64,000 nucleotides of DNA from Mesostigma viride (Eukaryota > Streptophyta > Mesostigmatophyceae > Mesostigmatales > Mesostigmataceae), in NCBI GenBank assembly GCA_009746045.1, contig RPFO01000972.1, forward strand, positions 770,624-834,623. Reading direction: 5' to 3'. Shown here in pieces: positions 1-23,530 of this stretch (positions are counted from its first letter, which is position 1; every line of letters starts with the position of its first letter). A program made the translations under genes and the position numbers. The notes under the pieces were generated by a model, which saw only the letters and a list, made by a program, of their open reading frames with translations, ran no database searches and was not told where the DNA came from.

Positions 1-842
1 GCTATCGACGGGGTGAACATCGAGAGTGCCCTGCATACTGCGTAGCTATCGACGGGGTGAACATCGAGAGTGCCCTGCATGCTGCGTAGCTATCGACGGG
101 GTGAACATCGAGAGTGCCCTGCATGCTGTGTAGCTATCGATGGGGTGAACATCGAGAGTGCCCTGCATACTGCGTAGCTATCGACGGGGTGAACATCGAG
201 AGTGCCCTGCATACTGCGTAGCTATCGACGGGGTGAACATCGAGAGTGCCCTGCATACTGCGTAGCTATCGACGGGGTGAACATCGAGAGTGCCCTGCAT
301 ACTGCGTAGCTATCGACGGGGTGAACATCGAGAGTGCCCTGCATACTGCGTAGCTATCGACGGGGTGAACATCGAGAGTGCCCTGCATACTGCGTAGATA
401 TCGACGGGGTGAACATCGAGAGTGCCCTGCATACTGCGTAGCTATCGACGGGGTGAACATCGAGAGTGCCCTGCATACTGCGTAGCTATCGACGGGGTGA
501 ACATCGAGAGTGCCCTGCATGCTGCGTAGCTATCGACGGGGTGAACATCGAGAGTGCCCTGCATACTGCGTAGCTATCGACGGGGTGAACATCGAGAGTG
601 CCCTGCATACTGCGTAGCTATCGACGGGGTGAACATCGAGAGTGCCCTGCATGCTGCGTAGCTATCGACGGGGTGAACATCGAGAGTGCCCTGCATACTG
701 CGTAGTTATCGACGGGGTGAACATCGAGAGTGCCCTGCATACTGCGTAGCTATCGACGGGGTGAACATCGAGAGTGCCCTGCATACTGCGTAGCTATCGA
801 CGGGGTGAACATCGAGAGTGCCCTGCAAACTGCGTAGCTATT
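1..842. repeat. 44-bp minisatellite, about 19 copies
   Basis: Head-to-tail units of 44 bp, each starting GCTATCGACGGGGTGAACAT, run from the first base of the window, so the array may extend outside it. Copies differ mainly by single changes (ATACTG/ATGCTG, CGACGG/CGATGG, GCTATC/GATATC/GTTATC). Because 44 is not a multiple of three, the array gives repetitive open frames; these are artefacts. It lies downstream of the last helicase exon I can place, possibly in a further intron or the 3' flank. Confidence 0.97.
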
Positions 843-1953
843 GTTGTTAGCGATTCTTGTAAGCAACTATTGCTTACAATGCATCTTGCCTATGCTCACC
901 ATTGGTATGCAGCAATCAACTTCTGGCCTCTAGGGGGGGGAATATCTTCCAGAAGACACGCCAGCACATACCAGTAGGGTCAGCGCGAATGCAGCAGCGA
1001 AGCGGCAGTGGGTGTTGGTCACGGCCGCCACGCCCTTGCTGGTGGCCACAAGCAGGCAGGCAACCATCCACGCAAATAGCCCCAGTAGTCAGGACGCTTG
1101 GACAAGTCCGGCATGCAGTAAATCAGCAGCAGGCATGCAAGGCGCATGCCACAGTGATCCCAGTTTCTGAAGATACTGTGAGTGTTGCAGCACCCAAATC
1201 TGCGCCGTGCCCAGATGGGTGACGATACCGGCCGTTAACTTGAGACAGACATGAGCGAGTATTAGTAACATTATCGGGACACTGCAGACAAAGGATACCT
1301 GGCTGCAGCCTGCAATCTCGTGGTCTGCTCAAATCCTATCTAAGGGTAATCCATCATCGTACTGGTGAAACCAGCAACTCCAGTATCGCATTACAAGGCT
1401 AGCATCCTTAGAATGTGCAACGCCTTGACATCACAGTCTGCACCCTGATAGGTGCCTACATGGGCCAGCGACCTGTTCACGATACGTCCTTCTTGGGTTG
1501 GCATGTTAGCTCGTGGTTGTGTGCATGGGGGCAGTACTCAAGGGAGACGCATCTTGGTGGCCGGCAAACTCGCTTGTATTTCCCCAAACAGGGGAAATCA
1601 ATTATCTGTGGCGCGCGAACCACTCGTTGATGGCAAGCATGGATGGTCGTTTGGTTTATTGGAACGCTTTAAAGCCCAAGAATTGACAAAGTGCTCAAGG
1701 TCTTACTCAAAGCGACGACTCTGCTAGCCGCGATAAATTTCCATCACACTTGCTAACAATTGGAAACACCGATGCGCCAACATCACCGTGTCACAAAACA
1801 AAAGGGTAATTCATGGTGCCTGGAAACGTCTCCGAGATGTGCACCAGCAATTGAAGCAACAAAAGCCAACTACACTTCATGTGCTAATATTGTCTACGGC
1901 CTCTGCACCTGCCCATGAGGGTGCAGATCCCATCGCCAACATCCCCTCCTCAC
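843..1953. other. No gene recognised; probable intron or 3' flank
   Basis: I searched the minus strand for the next exon of the helicase (the domain after the winged helix) and for a family-A polymerase domain, and saw neither. There are only short unsupported open frames. The last helicase exon ends at 1954 in phase 2 with a GTGAGG donor, so the transcript must continue across this stretch or beyond the window start. Confidence 0.5.
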
Positions 1954-10353
<8,400 letters not shown>

Positions 10354-11276
10354 ATTCGACTTACGATGGCTCTACCCGCTCTCATGGTAAACGGTGATCG
10401 AGTACACCCGATAAACTGCTGGACATCAGAGAGAGTCGCTGTTTCAGATTTTAACGCATGCACGTGCGCAACTGTAAATTCATTCAGACACGCTATTTTG
10501 CCACCAGCAATGGCAAGTTTTCTTCACCTTCGTATCATGAGCAATCCGTTGGCATGGTAAGTCATCGCCTGTACTACATAATTGCCGACAGACCCAGCTG
10601 TCTTTGCACAGATTCCTACAAATTCTTGAGAGTGGTTCCATTCTTGATCAGTTTGTGTCCGTGGCAAATGTTGACCCCTTTTCAATCGCCCACAAACTTT
10701 CTGGTGCTTTGAAACCATCTCCATTTCCAGCCCCCAAACCAGGGTAGGTAATTGCGTTGCTCAAGCTGTTGCAGCGCATCGCGGCGTTGGCACGTTGGCA
10801 CCAGCACGCACACAGCGCCACGTGGCTGATCGTCCCCCGGTCAATTTGCCCTTCTGCAAGATTCCCATGCTTTGAACGCAACGGTCAAGCCACTAAGCCA
10901 CCTGTGCCTTCGTCGAAGAAATGGGCCGAATTGGCGCGCTATTATCCGTACAGTACTAGACTCCCGACGAACCGCATACCGCCCATACGGACAGGGTCGG
11001 AGCTGGCAGCAAGTGGATGCAAAATTGGTTATGGGCCTGGCCCGAAATAACACAAGCTATGGAGGTTATTGTGAGGGCTTCCGCAGCAGGTCTGGAGGGC
11101 CAATTATACTAAAAGCGATCGTGACAAGATAGCTAGGAACCGCTTGTAAGCTATCTAACGGCGCTGTTACTCTTACAACACTCACGAAATATCGTATGCG
11201 AGCGAACCGAATGATGGGCGCTTAGCATTTGTGTTCTGGTTCCTTCTATTCCTGTTGTTGACTGCATATTTTAAAG
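10354..11276. promoter_or_regulatory. Divergent intergenic region, helicase (-) and EF-hand gene (+)
   Basis: About 0.92 kb separates the two start codons, which point away from each other, so both promoters presumably lie here. I see no convincing TATA box or named element, and no coding exon. The assignment rests on gene orientation only. Confidence 0.4.
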
Positions 11277-15542
<4,266 letters not shown>

Positions 15543-15871
15543 TGACGGCCACTGTGATGGTCATCCCATCCACCGGAATTCTATATGCCTGTCTTGGCCA
15601 ATAGCACATGGCTTGGATGCAACAAACGCTGTGTGGAAGTTCGTAGGTAACTTCACCACGCTTAGCAGGAGAGATAGTTCATTTGTTCAGTGGTCATATG
15701 TCACCTGCTTGGACGCAGTATCGGGGGGAATGAGCGCATCTGTCCTTTACTTGATATGTCGTATACAAGGTCACCGATATACAGTATCGATGTGGTCAAG
15801 CTAATTATTGGTGGTGAGGCGCCAAAGTGAAGCAAGTACCTCCAGGCGTACACACACCACTTAGTTCAACA
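15543..15871 (+). other. 3' flank of EF-hand gene
   Basis: Non-coding sequence between the EF-hand stop codon and the first transposon. I saw no clear chlorophyte-type TGTAA polyadenylation signal here before the LINE at 15882, so the transcript end is not placed. Confidence 0.4.
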
Positions 15872-15881
15872 TGGGGTATGA

Positions 15882-17436
15882 ATTGAATTGAATTGAATTG
15901 TAACATAACTCCGTTGGGAGTATATGTAGCACATAGCCCAGAGAAGGGGCATATGGCCTATCATACATTCTAGGCTACTTCATGCAAGGGTGGGAATGTA
16001 AGCTACCCCTGCTCTAGGTGCACCAGGGCACCTGCACCCTCATGGTCTATCACGCTATGCCCGGGTAAGGGGGGGAGCATGCCTGTGAGGGAGGAAGATC
16101 ATCATGGCTATACAAGAGCTAGGACATGGCTTCTCGACAGAGAGCATCTCTCTGCATGGCATAGCATGGCTCAATTCTTAATGCAACATCCATGGGGGTC
16201 CCATTATAGGCAGGGCTTGGCTAAATTCTGTAGACAACATCCATGGGGGCCATTATGAGCGCACATGCGCGTGGGCCACATGCTAGGCTAAGCCTGACTA
16301 ATCTACACTACTGGTATGAATTCCCTAGTCTGGGGTGGCAGGAGGGGGCTGCCAGGGCTTGTGGTCAACGTGGATGACCGCCCCCTCCAGTATACCGGCT
16401 TCCCCCCTGCGCTGTGCCGGAGCTGAAGGTAGGTCGGCCATAGCTCGCGTCGCCGCTGTTGCTGGGCCAGGGTCAAGTCGTCGTCCAGCGTGAAGCGAGT
16501 CCTCGAGAGCTTCTTGCGGCATTTAAGGAACGACAGCTTGTCCGCCATGTACTTAAAGGTGAGGAGCACGGGTGCCGGGCCAGCCTTCCCCCGCGCGCGG
16601 GGGAGGCGGACAGCCGACATGTCCAGCTCACCAGTGAGTAGCATGGGGGCAAGAATGTCGCGCTTAAATGCCTCAAGAAGGCTCGTGGAGGTCTCACCTG
16701 CCGGCTGGTCGAAGTGCTTGACGATGACATTGTGGCTGCGCCGGGCGATGTCGGTTTCCTCGCGAAGGTCGAGGGCTTGTTGCTTGAGTTGTGCCGAGAT
16801 GGTGGAGGTGGTGGAGGTGGTGTGCTGCTTAAGCAAGTCCGCCCAGGTGGAGGGAACATCACTGGCCGGGCCAGCAGGTGCCGGCTGGGCAGCGATTTCC
16901 TGCACCGCTTGGGCGGTGAGGCCGGCGGTGTCATGCAAGCTCTCAAGGGCGGTGGCTTGAAGGCGTTGGTCGAGGTCGAGGAGCTGGGCTTTGATGTCGG
17001 CAGTGAAGGCGGAAACGGCGGTGGAGGTGGAGGCGGCGGCGGTGGAAATGTGAGGAAGTTCAGCAGTCAGCGTGCCGCCGAGTGCTGAAATGTCGGCAGC
17101 AAGGGGGGTCACGTGCTGCTGAAAGGCTTCCGTGAGGATGGAACGGAGGGTGGAGGCGGAGATGGATGGAGCCCAGATCTCGCCGTCAGAGCGCTGGAGA
17201 AGGGAGTTGAGGACGGCGTGCTGGAGTTCGGGGCGGGTGCAGCCAAGCATGGCGCCGGAGGATAGCCAGGGGCTGCCGTTGCTGCAGAGGAGGCGACCTT
17301 GGTCGGAGAGATGGAGGCACAGGTCGTAAAGCGAGGCGTAGTCCCCGAAGAAGATGCAGTCCATAGCATCGTCAGGAGACATGTTGTTCCAGTCGTGATC
17401 ATCGACCTTGAAAGGGTGGAACCGAAAGCTGCCTTT
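15882..17436 (-). mobile_element. LINE family X, copy A (ORF1 only, 5'-truncated)
   Basis: The 3' end is at the left: tail (AATTG)n, then the terminal hairpin ACTCC-CAAC-GGAGT (read on the minus strand), then about 400 bp of 3' UTR, then an ORF1. The element is bounded by the 10-bp direct repeat TGGGGTATGA (15872-15881 and 17437-17446), a target-site duplication typical of target-primed reverse transcription. Sequence similarity to copy C stops at the right boundary, so copy A is 5'-truncated. There is no reverse transcriptase between ORF1 and the tail. Confidence 0.88.
16303..17382 (-). CDS. LINE ORF1p-like protein, 359 aa open frame
   Basis: The open frame resembles the L1 ORF1 (transposase_22-like) layout. 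An N-terminal part of unknown fold is followed by a helical, Ala/Ser/Thr-rich probable coiled coil (about residues 110-215). An RRM-like segment follows (from HNVIVKHF near 217 to about 290), then a C-terminal domain with LDDDLTLAQQQRRRELWPTY (299-318). In the family this protein trimerises, binds the element's RNA and acts as a chaperone in the RNP. Copies B and C show that the full protein starts further upstream, so this frame lacks about 120 N-terminal residues and the Met used here is internal. Function is inferred from layout and motif similarity only. Confidence 0.72.
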   Translation of the reverse strand: MSPDDAMDCIFFGDYASLYDLCLHLSDQGRLLCSNGSPWLSSGAMLGCTRPELQHAVLNSLLQRSDGEIWAPSISASTLRSILTEAFQQHVTPLAADISALGGTLTAELPHISTAAASTSTAVSAFTADIKAQLLDLDQRLQATALESLHDTAGLTAQAVQEIAAQPAPAGPASDVPSTWADLLKQHTTSTTSTISAQLKQQALDLREETDIARRSHNVIVKHFDQPAGETSTSLLEAFKRDILAPMLLTGELDMSAVRLPRARGKAGPAPVLLTFKYMADKLSFLKCRKKLSRTRFTLDDDLTLAQQQRRRELWPTYLQLRHSAGGKPVYWRGRSSTLTTSPGSPLLPPQTREFIPVV

Positions 17437-19709
17437 TGGGGTATGAGTGAAGATCTAACAGACATGATTTGAAGCAAGTGAACATGTGTGAACATGCGCT
17501 GCCAGGCCATGCTTGATAAATTAATTACGATTAAGGGGAGGGGACACCCCTAAAGGGCACTTTTCTGGAAACCATACCTATGCATGTGCTAAAAATCCAA
17601 TGATGATTGGGGACCATAAATATGATAAAAAAATTTTTTCCAGCCACTTGGGGGTGGTACTAGCCCCCACCATACACCGGTTACGCGCTAAAAATAGAAA
17701 AAGACGCTATTTTAGTCACATTTTTCCTAGGACAATGGGCAAACATATTGGGACCAAATCATATATTCCCGCATAGTTCCCCCACTTTTGAGAAAGCCTG
17801 CCTAATTTTGAGCAGAAAATAATGATGTTTAGACACATTGATGGATTTTCCCGCAAAAAGGGTCCTTTTTTAAACAAAAAAAAAATAAAACAAATCATAA
17901 ACACATGCAATAGTGCCAAATCATATATTCCCAAATACTAGAGAGGGGGGGACATGCAGCCCCAAATTTTCAGGTCATTCTGACAAGCGCAGCCCTATTT
18001 GATGGATATTCCTAGATTGCCACCTGTGACGAATTAGGGAGGTTTTAGCTAGTATTTAACCACACCAACACCCCTTTATACATCTAAGCCTCATGAAAAC
18101 TGGCCAAACCACATACTACCATTCTCTGCACATATGGTACCTCCTATGTTCAAGGTTTGACGCCATTCTGACAAGAACTGCCCAAGTTACAACCATTCCA
18201 AGACGGCCACCCATGTAGACGCTACAAGGAAATTAGAGTAACCATTTAGCCACACTAGCACCTCCTTCTTCATCAAAGACATCTGCAAACTGACCAAAGC
18301 ACACATAATCAACTCTTGCATGCTGACGGCAACGCATGCTCAATGTGGGGGGTCATTGCGACAAGAACTGCTCAAGTTGATGGGTTTCCTATATGACCAC
18401 ATGACAAGGCGCTAAGGACCACTCAGTAAGTTAGTAACCCCACAGTGCCACTTAATATGCCATCCAACATGCACCAAAACCATGCAGAGTATGTTTACAA
18501 AGTACAAAGGGGTGACCACGCACCTCACATGTCTTCATCCCTCGATCCAGCATGGCCAGCCTTGTAAATATGTGCATAGCCTTGACGATGGTAGCCCTAA
18601 CATGCCTAAGCAGCATTTCCTATGTTTCTCCCAGGTTAGAGTGTAAGGTTGATGCCAACCAAGCTAATCAACACAACAACACCTCCTAAACTGTCCTCCC
18701 TGGCATGGAAGACAAACTGGGACTATGGAGGGCAAGGAACCAAGTAAGAACATGGTATATATAGCTTGCATGCAGTCATGCATGTCAACCATGGTTCAAT
18801 GGCTCAGCACATTGCCAGTCTTGTCACATCATCATAACAAAGGAAAGCTCAAACAACCATTGGTGCCAGCTATCTACATGCAGTCACACAAATGCAATAT
18901 CTCCAACATCATCATCACTATAACACTTCCATCCCTGCACGATAAAATGCAAAGAAACCATTGGCGGCCCTTCACCGCATGAGCGCTGTGATGCCGCTGC
19001 GGCCTGCGAAGAGAGGGTGCGTCACTCTCAAACAACAAGAAGCGTCCATACGCACAACATCCTTGCCAGAACACGTCGGTTTTATGAAATGCCTTATACC
19101 TTCCCGAAGAGCTATACGCTGCGACTGAAGCGCCCCTGATCACGACATCAACGAAAACAATCTAAAGCTGCCAGGAATTCGACAACACAACGGCAAGCGA
19201 CGGCGAGCTAGCTGGCGGGAACTGCCCAAAAAGAACGCAAAAAACCTCGAACGATGAGCTCATAGAAGAAAGCACCGATAGCAGATAACATTCGCGACAA
19301 ATCTGTACCTTGCCCTCGTAAATCCCTCGCCCAGGCGCGCAACAACAGCCGTTCTTCCATGGACAGGTCAGACACGCACTGCGCAGGTCTGAACAATTAG
19401 TTACCGATAATGGCCGAAAATCTGGCAAAAAGCACCAGCTTGGTTTAGAATTCGATGCAACCGATATTAATAGAGAGTTTTTGCAGAAGCTTTAGCTTTG
19501 ACTTTAGCTTTGGCAGGAAATTTCTACGGACGCCAGAGAAAGATACGGATAGCCGTTCTCTTGTAACGCATGCATACGGATCCTTGTTCTGTCTGATCAG
19601 ACGCCGGATGAAGGCAGATAGCTGTCGGAAATGGCCAAAAATTACAAATGCGCGCGGGCGGGAAAGCTAGGTCGCATATATACGTAATGGCCAGTGCGGA
19701 GTTGCGGCG

Positions 19710-21032
19710 TTGAGGAAGAGACCGGCACAAGCTGTGCTTGCGCATGTCGCCGGTCGCGTAGTGGAAAACATGACTTACCCTACCATCTCGAAGGGCGTTG
19801 CCCGCTTGATGCAGCGCAATGCAGCATTTTTTCTGCTACTTTGGGCCTTGAAAATCAGTTTCCACACGAATTTTTCTGGGCACCCAATCACCGCCACCTC
19901 CTTCAGGATCGGGTTAGAGGGCTTGCTAGCGTCAATCAGCTTCTGCATGTCCATTAGAGCACCTCTCTACTCAGATTACGGGCATATTGCATCATTTAAC
20001 TTCCTGCAGCGGTCCACTTTCTGGACTCGCCAACAGTTTAGGCTGCAACGTGCAGACCTCACCCGAATCCGGAAAGCACTCCGGATTCCCGACGTCTTTA
20101 CGACGTCGGCCAGGTATCGCGTCAGTGGGGATGTCGCATTGAGTCTGCTTTTGACTCGTCTTCACCAATCGGGCACCCTTTTTGACCTCCAACTTAAAGG
20201 GTTTGTGAGGTCGATATCATGGGCGTCCTCTGTCATCACGACCCTCTTATCGCACATCACATCGACGTTTTTGTACTTGCTTAGCACACCCACCATCTGG
20301 GCGCCACAGCTCGCGAACTTTTCCCGCTTGATACATGCTAGATCTGGGGTTAATTTGCGGGTTTTTGGTTTCATAGATGGAACTTTCAGAGCATGCTGCC
20401 GCCCTAGTTCCAGGATTTTGTTTGTTAACGGACAGTGGAGGCTTGTTGACGTGCAGCGTTGGGTTTACTCTGGGTACAAGAAAATGCATGGCTTGAAATA
20501 CTTGAGCGTGGCGCTACCCAATGGCTTGATTGGGATGATGTTTGGCCCGGAACGAGGGCCACAGCATGATAGCACAATGTGGCGCCTGTCTGGGTGGGAG
20601 ACTGCCCTGTACAACATGATGCCAAACTGGGGCACTCGCTATTTCCTGTATGGGGATTGGTCCTTCCCTTTGGGTGCTTTCATCGTCAAGGGATTTCCTT
20701 CACAGGGTGCAAGCGCACAACAGCTAAGGTTCAATCGAAGCATGAGCAAAGTCCGAATCTCAGTTGAGCATGCATTCGGAGGCATCACCAGCGCATGGGC
20801 ATTCAATAACATGACCAAAAACCTTAAACTTTACTTGCAACCCTTGGGGAAAATGTACATAACGGCGACCATCCTGAATAACATCCGTGCTTTTCTGATC
20901 ATCCGTGCTTGTTTGTATGGCAACGAGGTGCAGGAGTTTTTCAAGGCTCCGCTGCAAGACCTCGATAGATACTTGAATGTTGCCCCTCTCGTTAGCACGC
21001 GAGTCAATCCTTCGGGAAACTTGGTTATGTGA
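19710..21032 (+). CDS. PIF/Harbinger transposase (DDE_Tnp_4-like), 440 aa
   Basis: A single open frame, 238 bp inside the left TIR. The catalytic core has D223 (FIDGTFR), a conserved HDS at 286-288, D316 (LYGDWSFPL) and E353 (VEHAFGG), in the order and context of Harbinger DDE transposases. FNRSMSKVRISVEHAFG is the typical segment around the last acidic residue. The enzyme cuts and pastes the element and normally needs the Myb-like partner encoded at 22352-23530. No stop or frameshift interrupts it, so it may be functional. Whether the N-terminus is complete or preceded by a small exon is not known. Confidence 0.9.
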   Translation: MRKRPAQAVLAHVAGRVVENMTYPTISKGVARLMQRNAAFFLLLWALKISFHTNFSGHPITATSFRIGLEGLLASISFCMSIRAPLYSDYGHIASFNFLQRSTFWTRQQFRLQRADLTRIRKALRIPDVFTTSARYRVSGDVALSLLLTRLHQSGTLFDLQLKGFVRSISWASSVITTLLSHITSTFLYLLSTPTIWAPQLANFSRLIHARSGVNLRVFGFIDGTFRACCRPSSRILFVNGQWRLVDVQRWVYSGYKKMHGLKYLSVALPNGLIGMMFGPERGPQHDSTMWRLSGWETALYNMMPNWGTRYFLYGDWSFPLGAFIVKGFPSQGASAQQLRFNRSMSKVRISVEHAFGGITSAWAFNNMTKNLKLYLQPLGKMYITATILNNIRAFLIIRACLYGNEVQEFFKAPLQDLDRYLNVAPLVSTRVNPSGNLVM

Positions 21033-21407
21033 GATTTCAAAGCATGTACTATCTCACTACATGGCTAGACTTGCCATGTGTGCTATACGTCATTGCTGCA
21101 TGTGCATGCTACCTTGGCATGCCACGGCCACCATTAATTGTGCAAATCAGGGCCCGCGGCCTGCCCCTAAACTAGAATTGGTTACAACGGTGTAGGCATT
21201 AAACTGAGATCAATTCAAGTGTTTAACGTTGTGTCATGTACAACCATGTGTAGGCATATTTGTCTCACTTCATGCAATAATTAATTGATTAGTCGAGGCC
21301 TGCTGCAATGAAGTGACTCCCCGATTGCAAGAGTTGGCTTGTTGTTGTACCTATATAGATTAGACCGGTAGGATTGCGTGTACCCACCCATCCATCCATC
21401 CATCAAT

Positions 21408-21475
21408 GTATGATAGGCCATATGCCCCTTCTCTGGGCTATGTGCTACATATACTCCCAACGGAGTTATGTTCCT
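21408..21475 (+). mobile_element. LINE family X 3'-end fragment (~68 bp)
   Basis: Contains TGATAGGCCATATGCCCCTT through CTCCCAACGGAGTTATGTTC, identical in layout to the last bases of copy B (26372-26437). Severely 5'-truncated; followed by a TTAATT tail. Confidence 0.85.
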
Positions 21476-21494
21476 AATTAATTAACTTAATTAA

Positions 21495-21822
21495 TCCATC
21501 CATCCACCCACCCACCCACCCACCCACCCACCCACCCATCCACCCACCCACCCACCCACCCACCCACCCACCCACCCACCCACCACCCCCACCCACCCAC
21601 CCACCCACCCACCCACCCACCCACCCACCCACCCACCCACCCACCCACCCACCCACCCACCCACCCACCCACCCACCCACCCACCCACCCACCCACCCAC
21701 CCACCCACCCACCCACCCACCCACCCACCCACCCACCCACCCACCCACCCACCCACCCACCCACCCACCCACCCACCCACCCACCCATCCATCCATCCAT
21801 CCATCCATCCATCCATCCATCA
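21495..21822. repeat. (CCCA)n array with ATCC ends
   Basis: About 290 bp of CCCA repeats with rare interruptions, bounded by ATCC repeats. The Trp-Val-Gly-Gly frames on the minus strand are artefacts. It looks like an expansion of the CCCA/ATCC motif found in other LINE Y 3' regions. Confidence 0.97.
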
Positions 21823-22351
21823 CGGTTAAGGCTCTGTGACTTCCCAACGGGGGCTAGCACGATATTAATTAATTACAAGTGCACAGGTTTAATTGACTAC
21901 TTGACAATTAATTAATTAATTAATTAACTTAATTAATTAAGAACATAGTTGGTTAAGAACATTAGTTAATTAATTAAGAACATACTTGTCTCCTTGATAG
22001 TTGTCTCACTTAATAGAGACAACCAGTGAGGAGTCTCACTAATGTAATGCATACTTAGTGCTCAAGACAACCAATAACCGGTGTAGCTGAATGTTGCCAT
22101 GCCTGTAGTCTCATCACAATGGCACAATTGCTAAACAGGCCCCGCCATGAAGAAGGCACTGGCCTCTTGACGCAAGTCAAGACCTGACCACGGTTAGGAT
22201 GCGACCGTACAAGGTCGCCTCAAGTATCAATGAGACCATAGTAACAATGCCTATCTCTACAAAAGAGCTCACAAATGCATTATGGATAAAAAGAAGAGCA
22301 TGGAATGCAGAACTGTGGTAAAGGTACTGCAAGGCACAATCCTACAGTTTC

Positions 22352-23530
22352 TCAGCCAGAACCAGCAGGCGCGTCGAATGACATCCCCAACTTGTTTGCC
22401 ATCACCTTGAAAAGAAAATCAGTTTGCTTTACCAGTGCCTCAAGCTGCGCTTTTTGGGCATCGAGCTGCGCCTTTTGGATCTTTGCGTTGGTTTCCATTT
22501 GGTCTCTGCTCAGCTGCAGCTCCATGCGCCGCAGCTCGGTGTCTTCCTTCCTCTCGGCGCGCCGCAGCTCGGTGTCTTCCTTCCTAGTGTCCATCCTGAA
22601 CTCGAGCTCCCGTTGTTGAAGATCAATATCTGCTTGTTGCCTGCGTGCCTGCATGGCTTCCATCTCGGCCCTGTGCGCCTGCTTGGCTGCCTGCGCAGCC
22701 ACCTGTGCGTTTATTTGTGTCTCGCTCAGGTCCACCAGTTTGTTAATCGCAGAGCCCATCGCGTCGAAACCCTGCACAACGTCAGCTGTCGCCGTCCGTC
22801 TGGCCCGCCGCGTGTGCGACATTGACGGGCCACCCATCTCGTCTCCTTCCTCCCACTCTTCCTCTTCCCCTGCATACTCCTCTCCTGCCTGACCCCCTTC
22901 CTGTGATTCGTCCGGGTGCTCGCCTGCCGGGGGGTCAAGATCAGGGGCTGCTCTCTTACTGCCCCTCGACGACATCGCCGCCGCCCTAACATGTGCGCCA
23001 ATTTCTGCAGGGCGGGCGTCCTGCTGGGGCACCTTCCCTTGTTTCTTTTTCGACTTGGCCGCCGCCTCCAACCCCATAACCACCTTGGTCAAATGCAGGA
23101 TCTCCTGCTCGATACTGGAGTCTGGGTCGTTGACGTCCACTGGGGAGGCCTTCTTTTGTTTCAAAGCGGCCTTTAGCGCCTTGTACTGTTTTTGGCACTT
23201 CTCCCCTGTGGCGTACCCCTTAGGCAGCCTGTCTTTGGGATCCATGAATTCCATGCTTGCATCCTGGTCGGCCCCCACCTCGTCCCAGCCAATCTGCCGG
23301 GGGGTCTTTTCTGTCTTTTTGGCCCCCCGGCCCCGCTGGGTGGGCAGCGAGAAAACCACCACCCGGCCAGAGTTGAGGCGCTTCAACAATGCATGCTTGG
23401 CTGGCTGCGACCACCTGATGGCGGCATGCGCGCCGCCGTCGTCACTTGAGGCGCTGTCAGACATGCGCGCGTCATCACCAGCGTTGCTGGCAGCATCCAT
23501 CGCGGCATCATGATCGCCAGTGGCCGCCAT
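22352..23530 (-). CDS. Harbinger Myb/SANT-like DNA-binding protein, 392 aa
   Basis: Second gene of the Harbinger element, starting 340 bp inside the right TIR. Residues about 35-150 form a trihelix/Myb-like segment (IRWSQPAKHALLKRL, later KCQKQYKALKAALKQKK). The middle is acidic and Glu-rich (about residues 200-235). The C-terminal third (about 265-375) is a strong predicted coiled coil rich in Gln, Arg and Glu, with a DTRKEDTELRR segment partly duplicated in tandem. In this superfamily the partner binds the TIRs and brings the transposase to DNA and into the nucleus. Uninterrupted; identity comes from context and motif look. Confidence 0.8.
   Translation of the reverse strand: MAATGDHDAAMDAASNAGDDARMSDSASSDDGGAHAAIRWSQPAKHALLKRLNSGRVVVFSLPTQRGRGAKKTEKTPRQIGWDEVGADQDASMEFMDPKDRLPKGYATGEKCQKQYKALKAALKQKKASPVDVNDPDSSIEQEILHLTKVVMGLEAAAKSKKKQGKVPQQDARPAEIGAHVRAAAMSSRGSKRAAPDLDPPAGEHPDESQEGGQAGEEYAGEEEEWEEGDEMGGPSMSHTRRARRTATADVVQGFDAMGSAINKLVDLSETQINAQVAAQAAKQAHRAEMEAMQARRQQADIDLQQRELEFRMDTRKEDTELRRAERKEDTELRRMELQLSRDQMETNAKIQKAQLDAQKAQLEALVKQTDFLFKVMANKLGMSFDAPAGSG

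Larger units (their letters stand above)
21335..21872 (+). mobile_element. LINE family Y 3' fragment with expanded repeats
   Basis: Starts at AGATTAGACCGGTAGGATTG, which matches (inverted) the Y element near 28820. It ends GGCTCTGTGACTTCCCAACG followed by a TTAATT tail, a decayed form of the Y terminus. In between, the CCCA/ATCC repeat normal for this 3' UTR has expanded, and a short family X fragment is embedded. It lies between the two Harbinger genes. Confidence 0.7.

Noticed and set aside
843-1953. POLQ DNA-polymerase domain downstream of the helicase
   Set aside because: No family-A polymerase motif is visible on the minus strand; it could still lie outside the window.
21474-21860. Trp-Val-Gly-Gly repeat protein
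   Set aside because: It is a frame through a (CCCA)n array.
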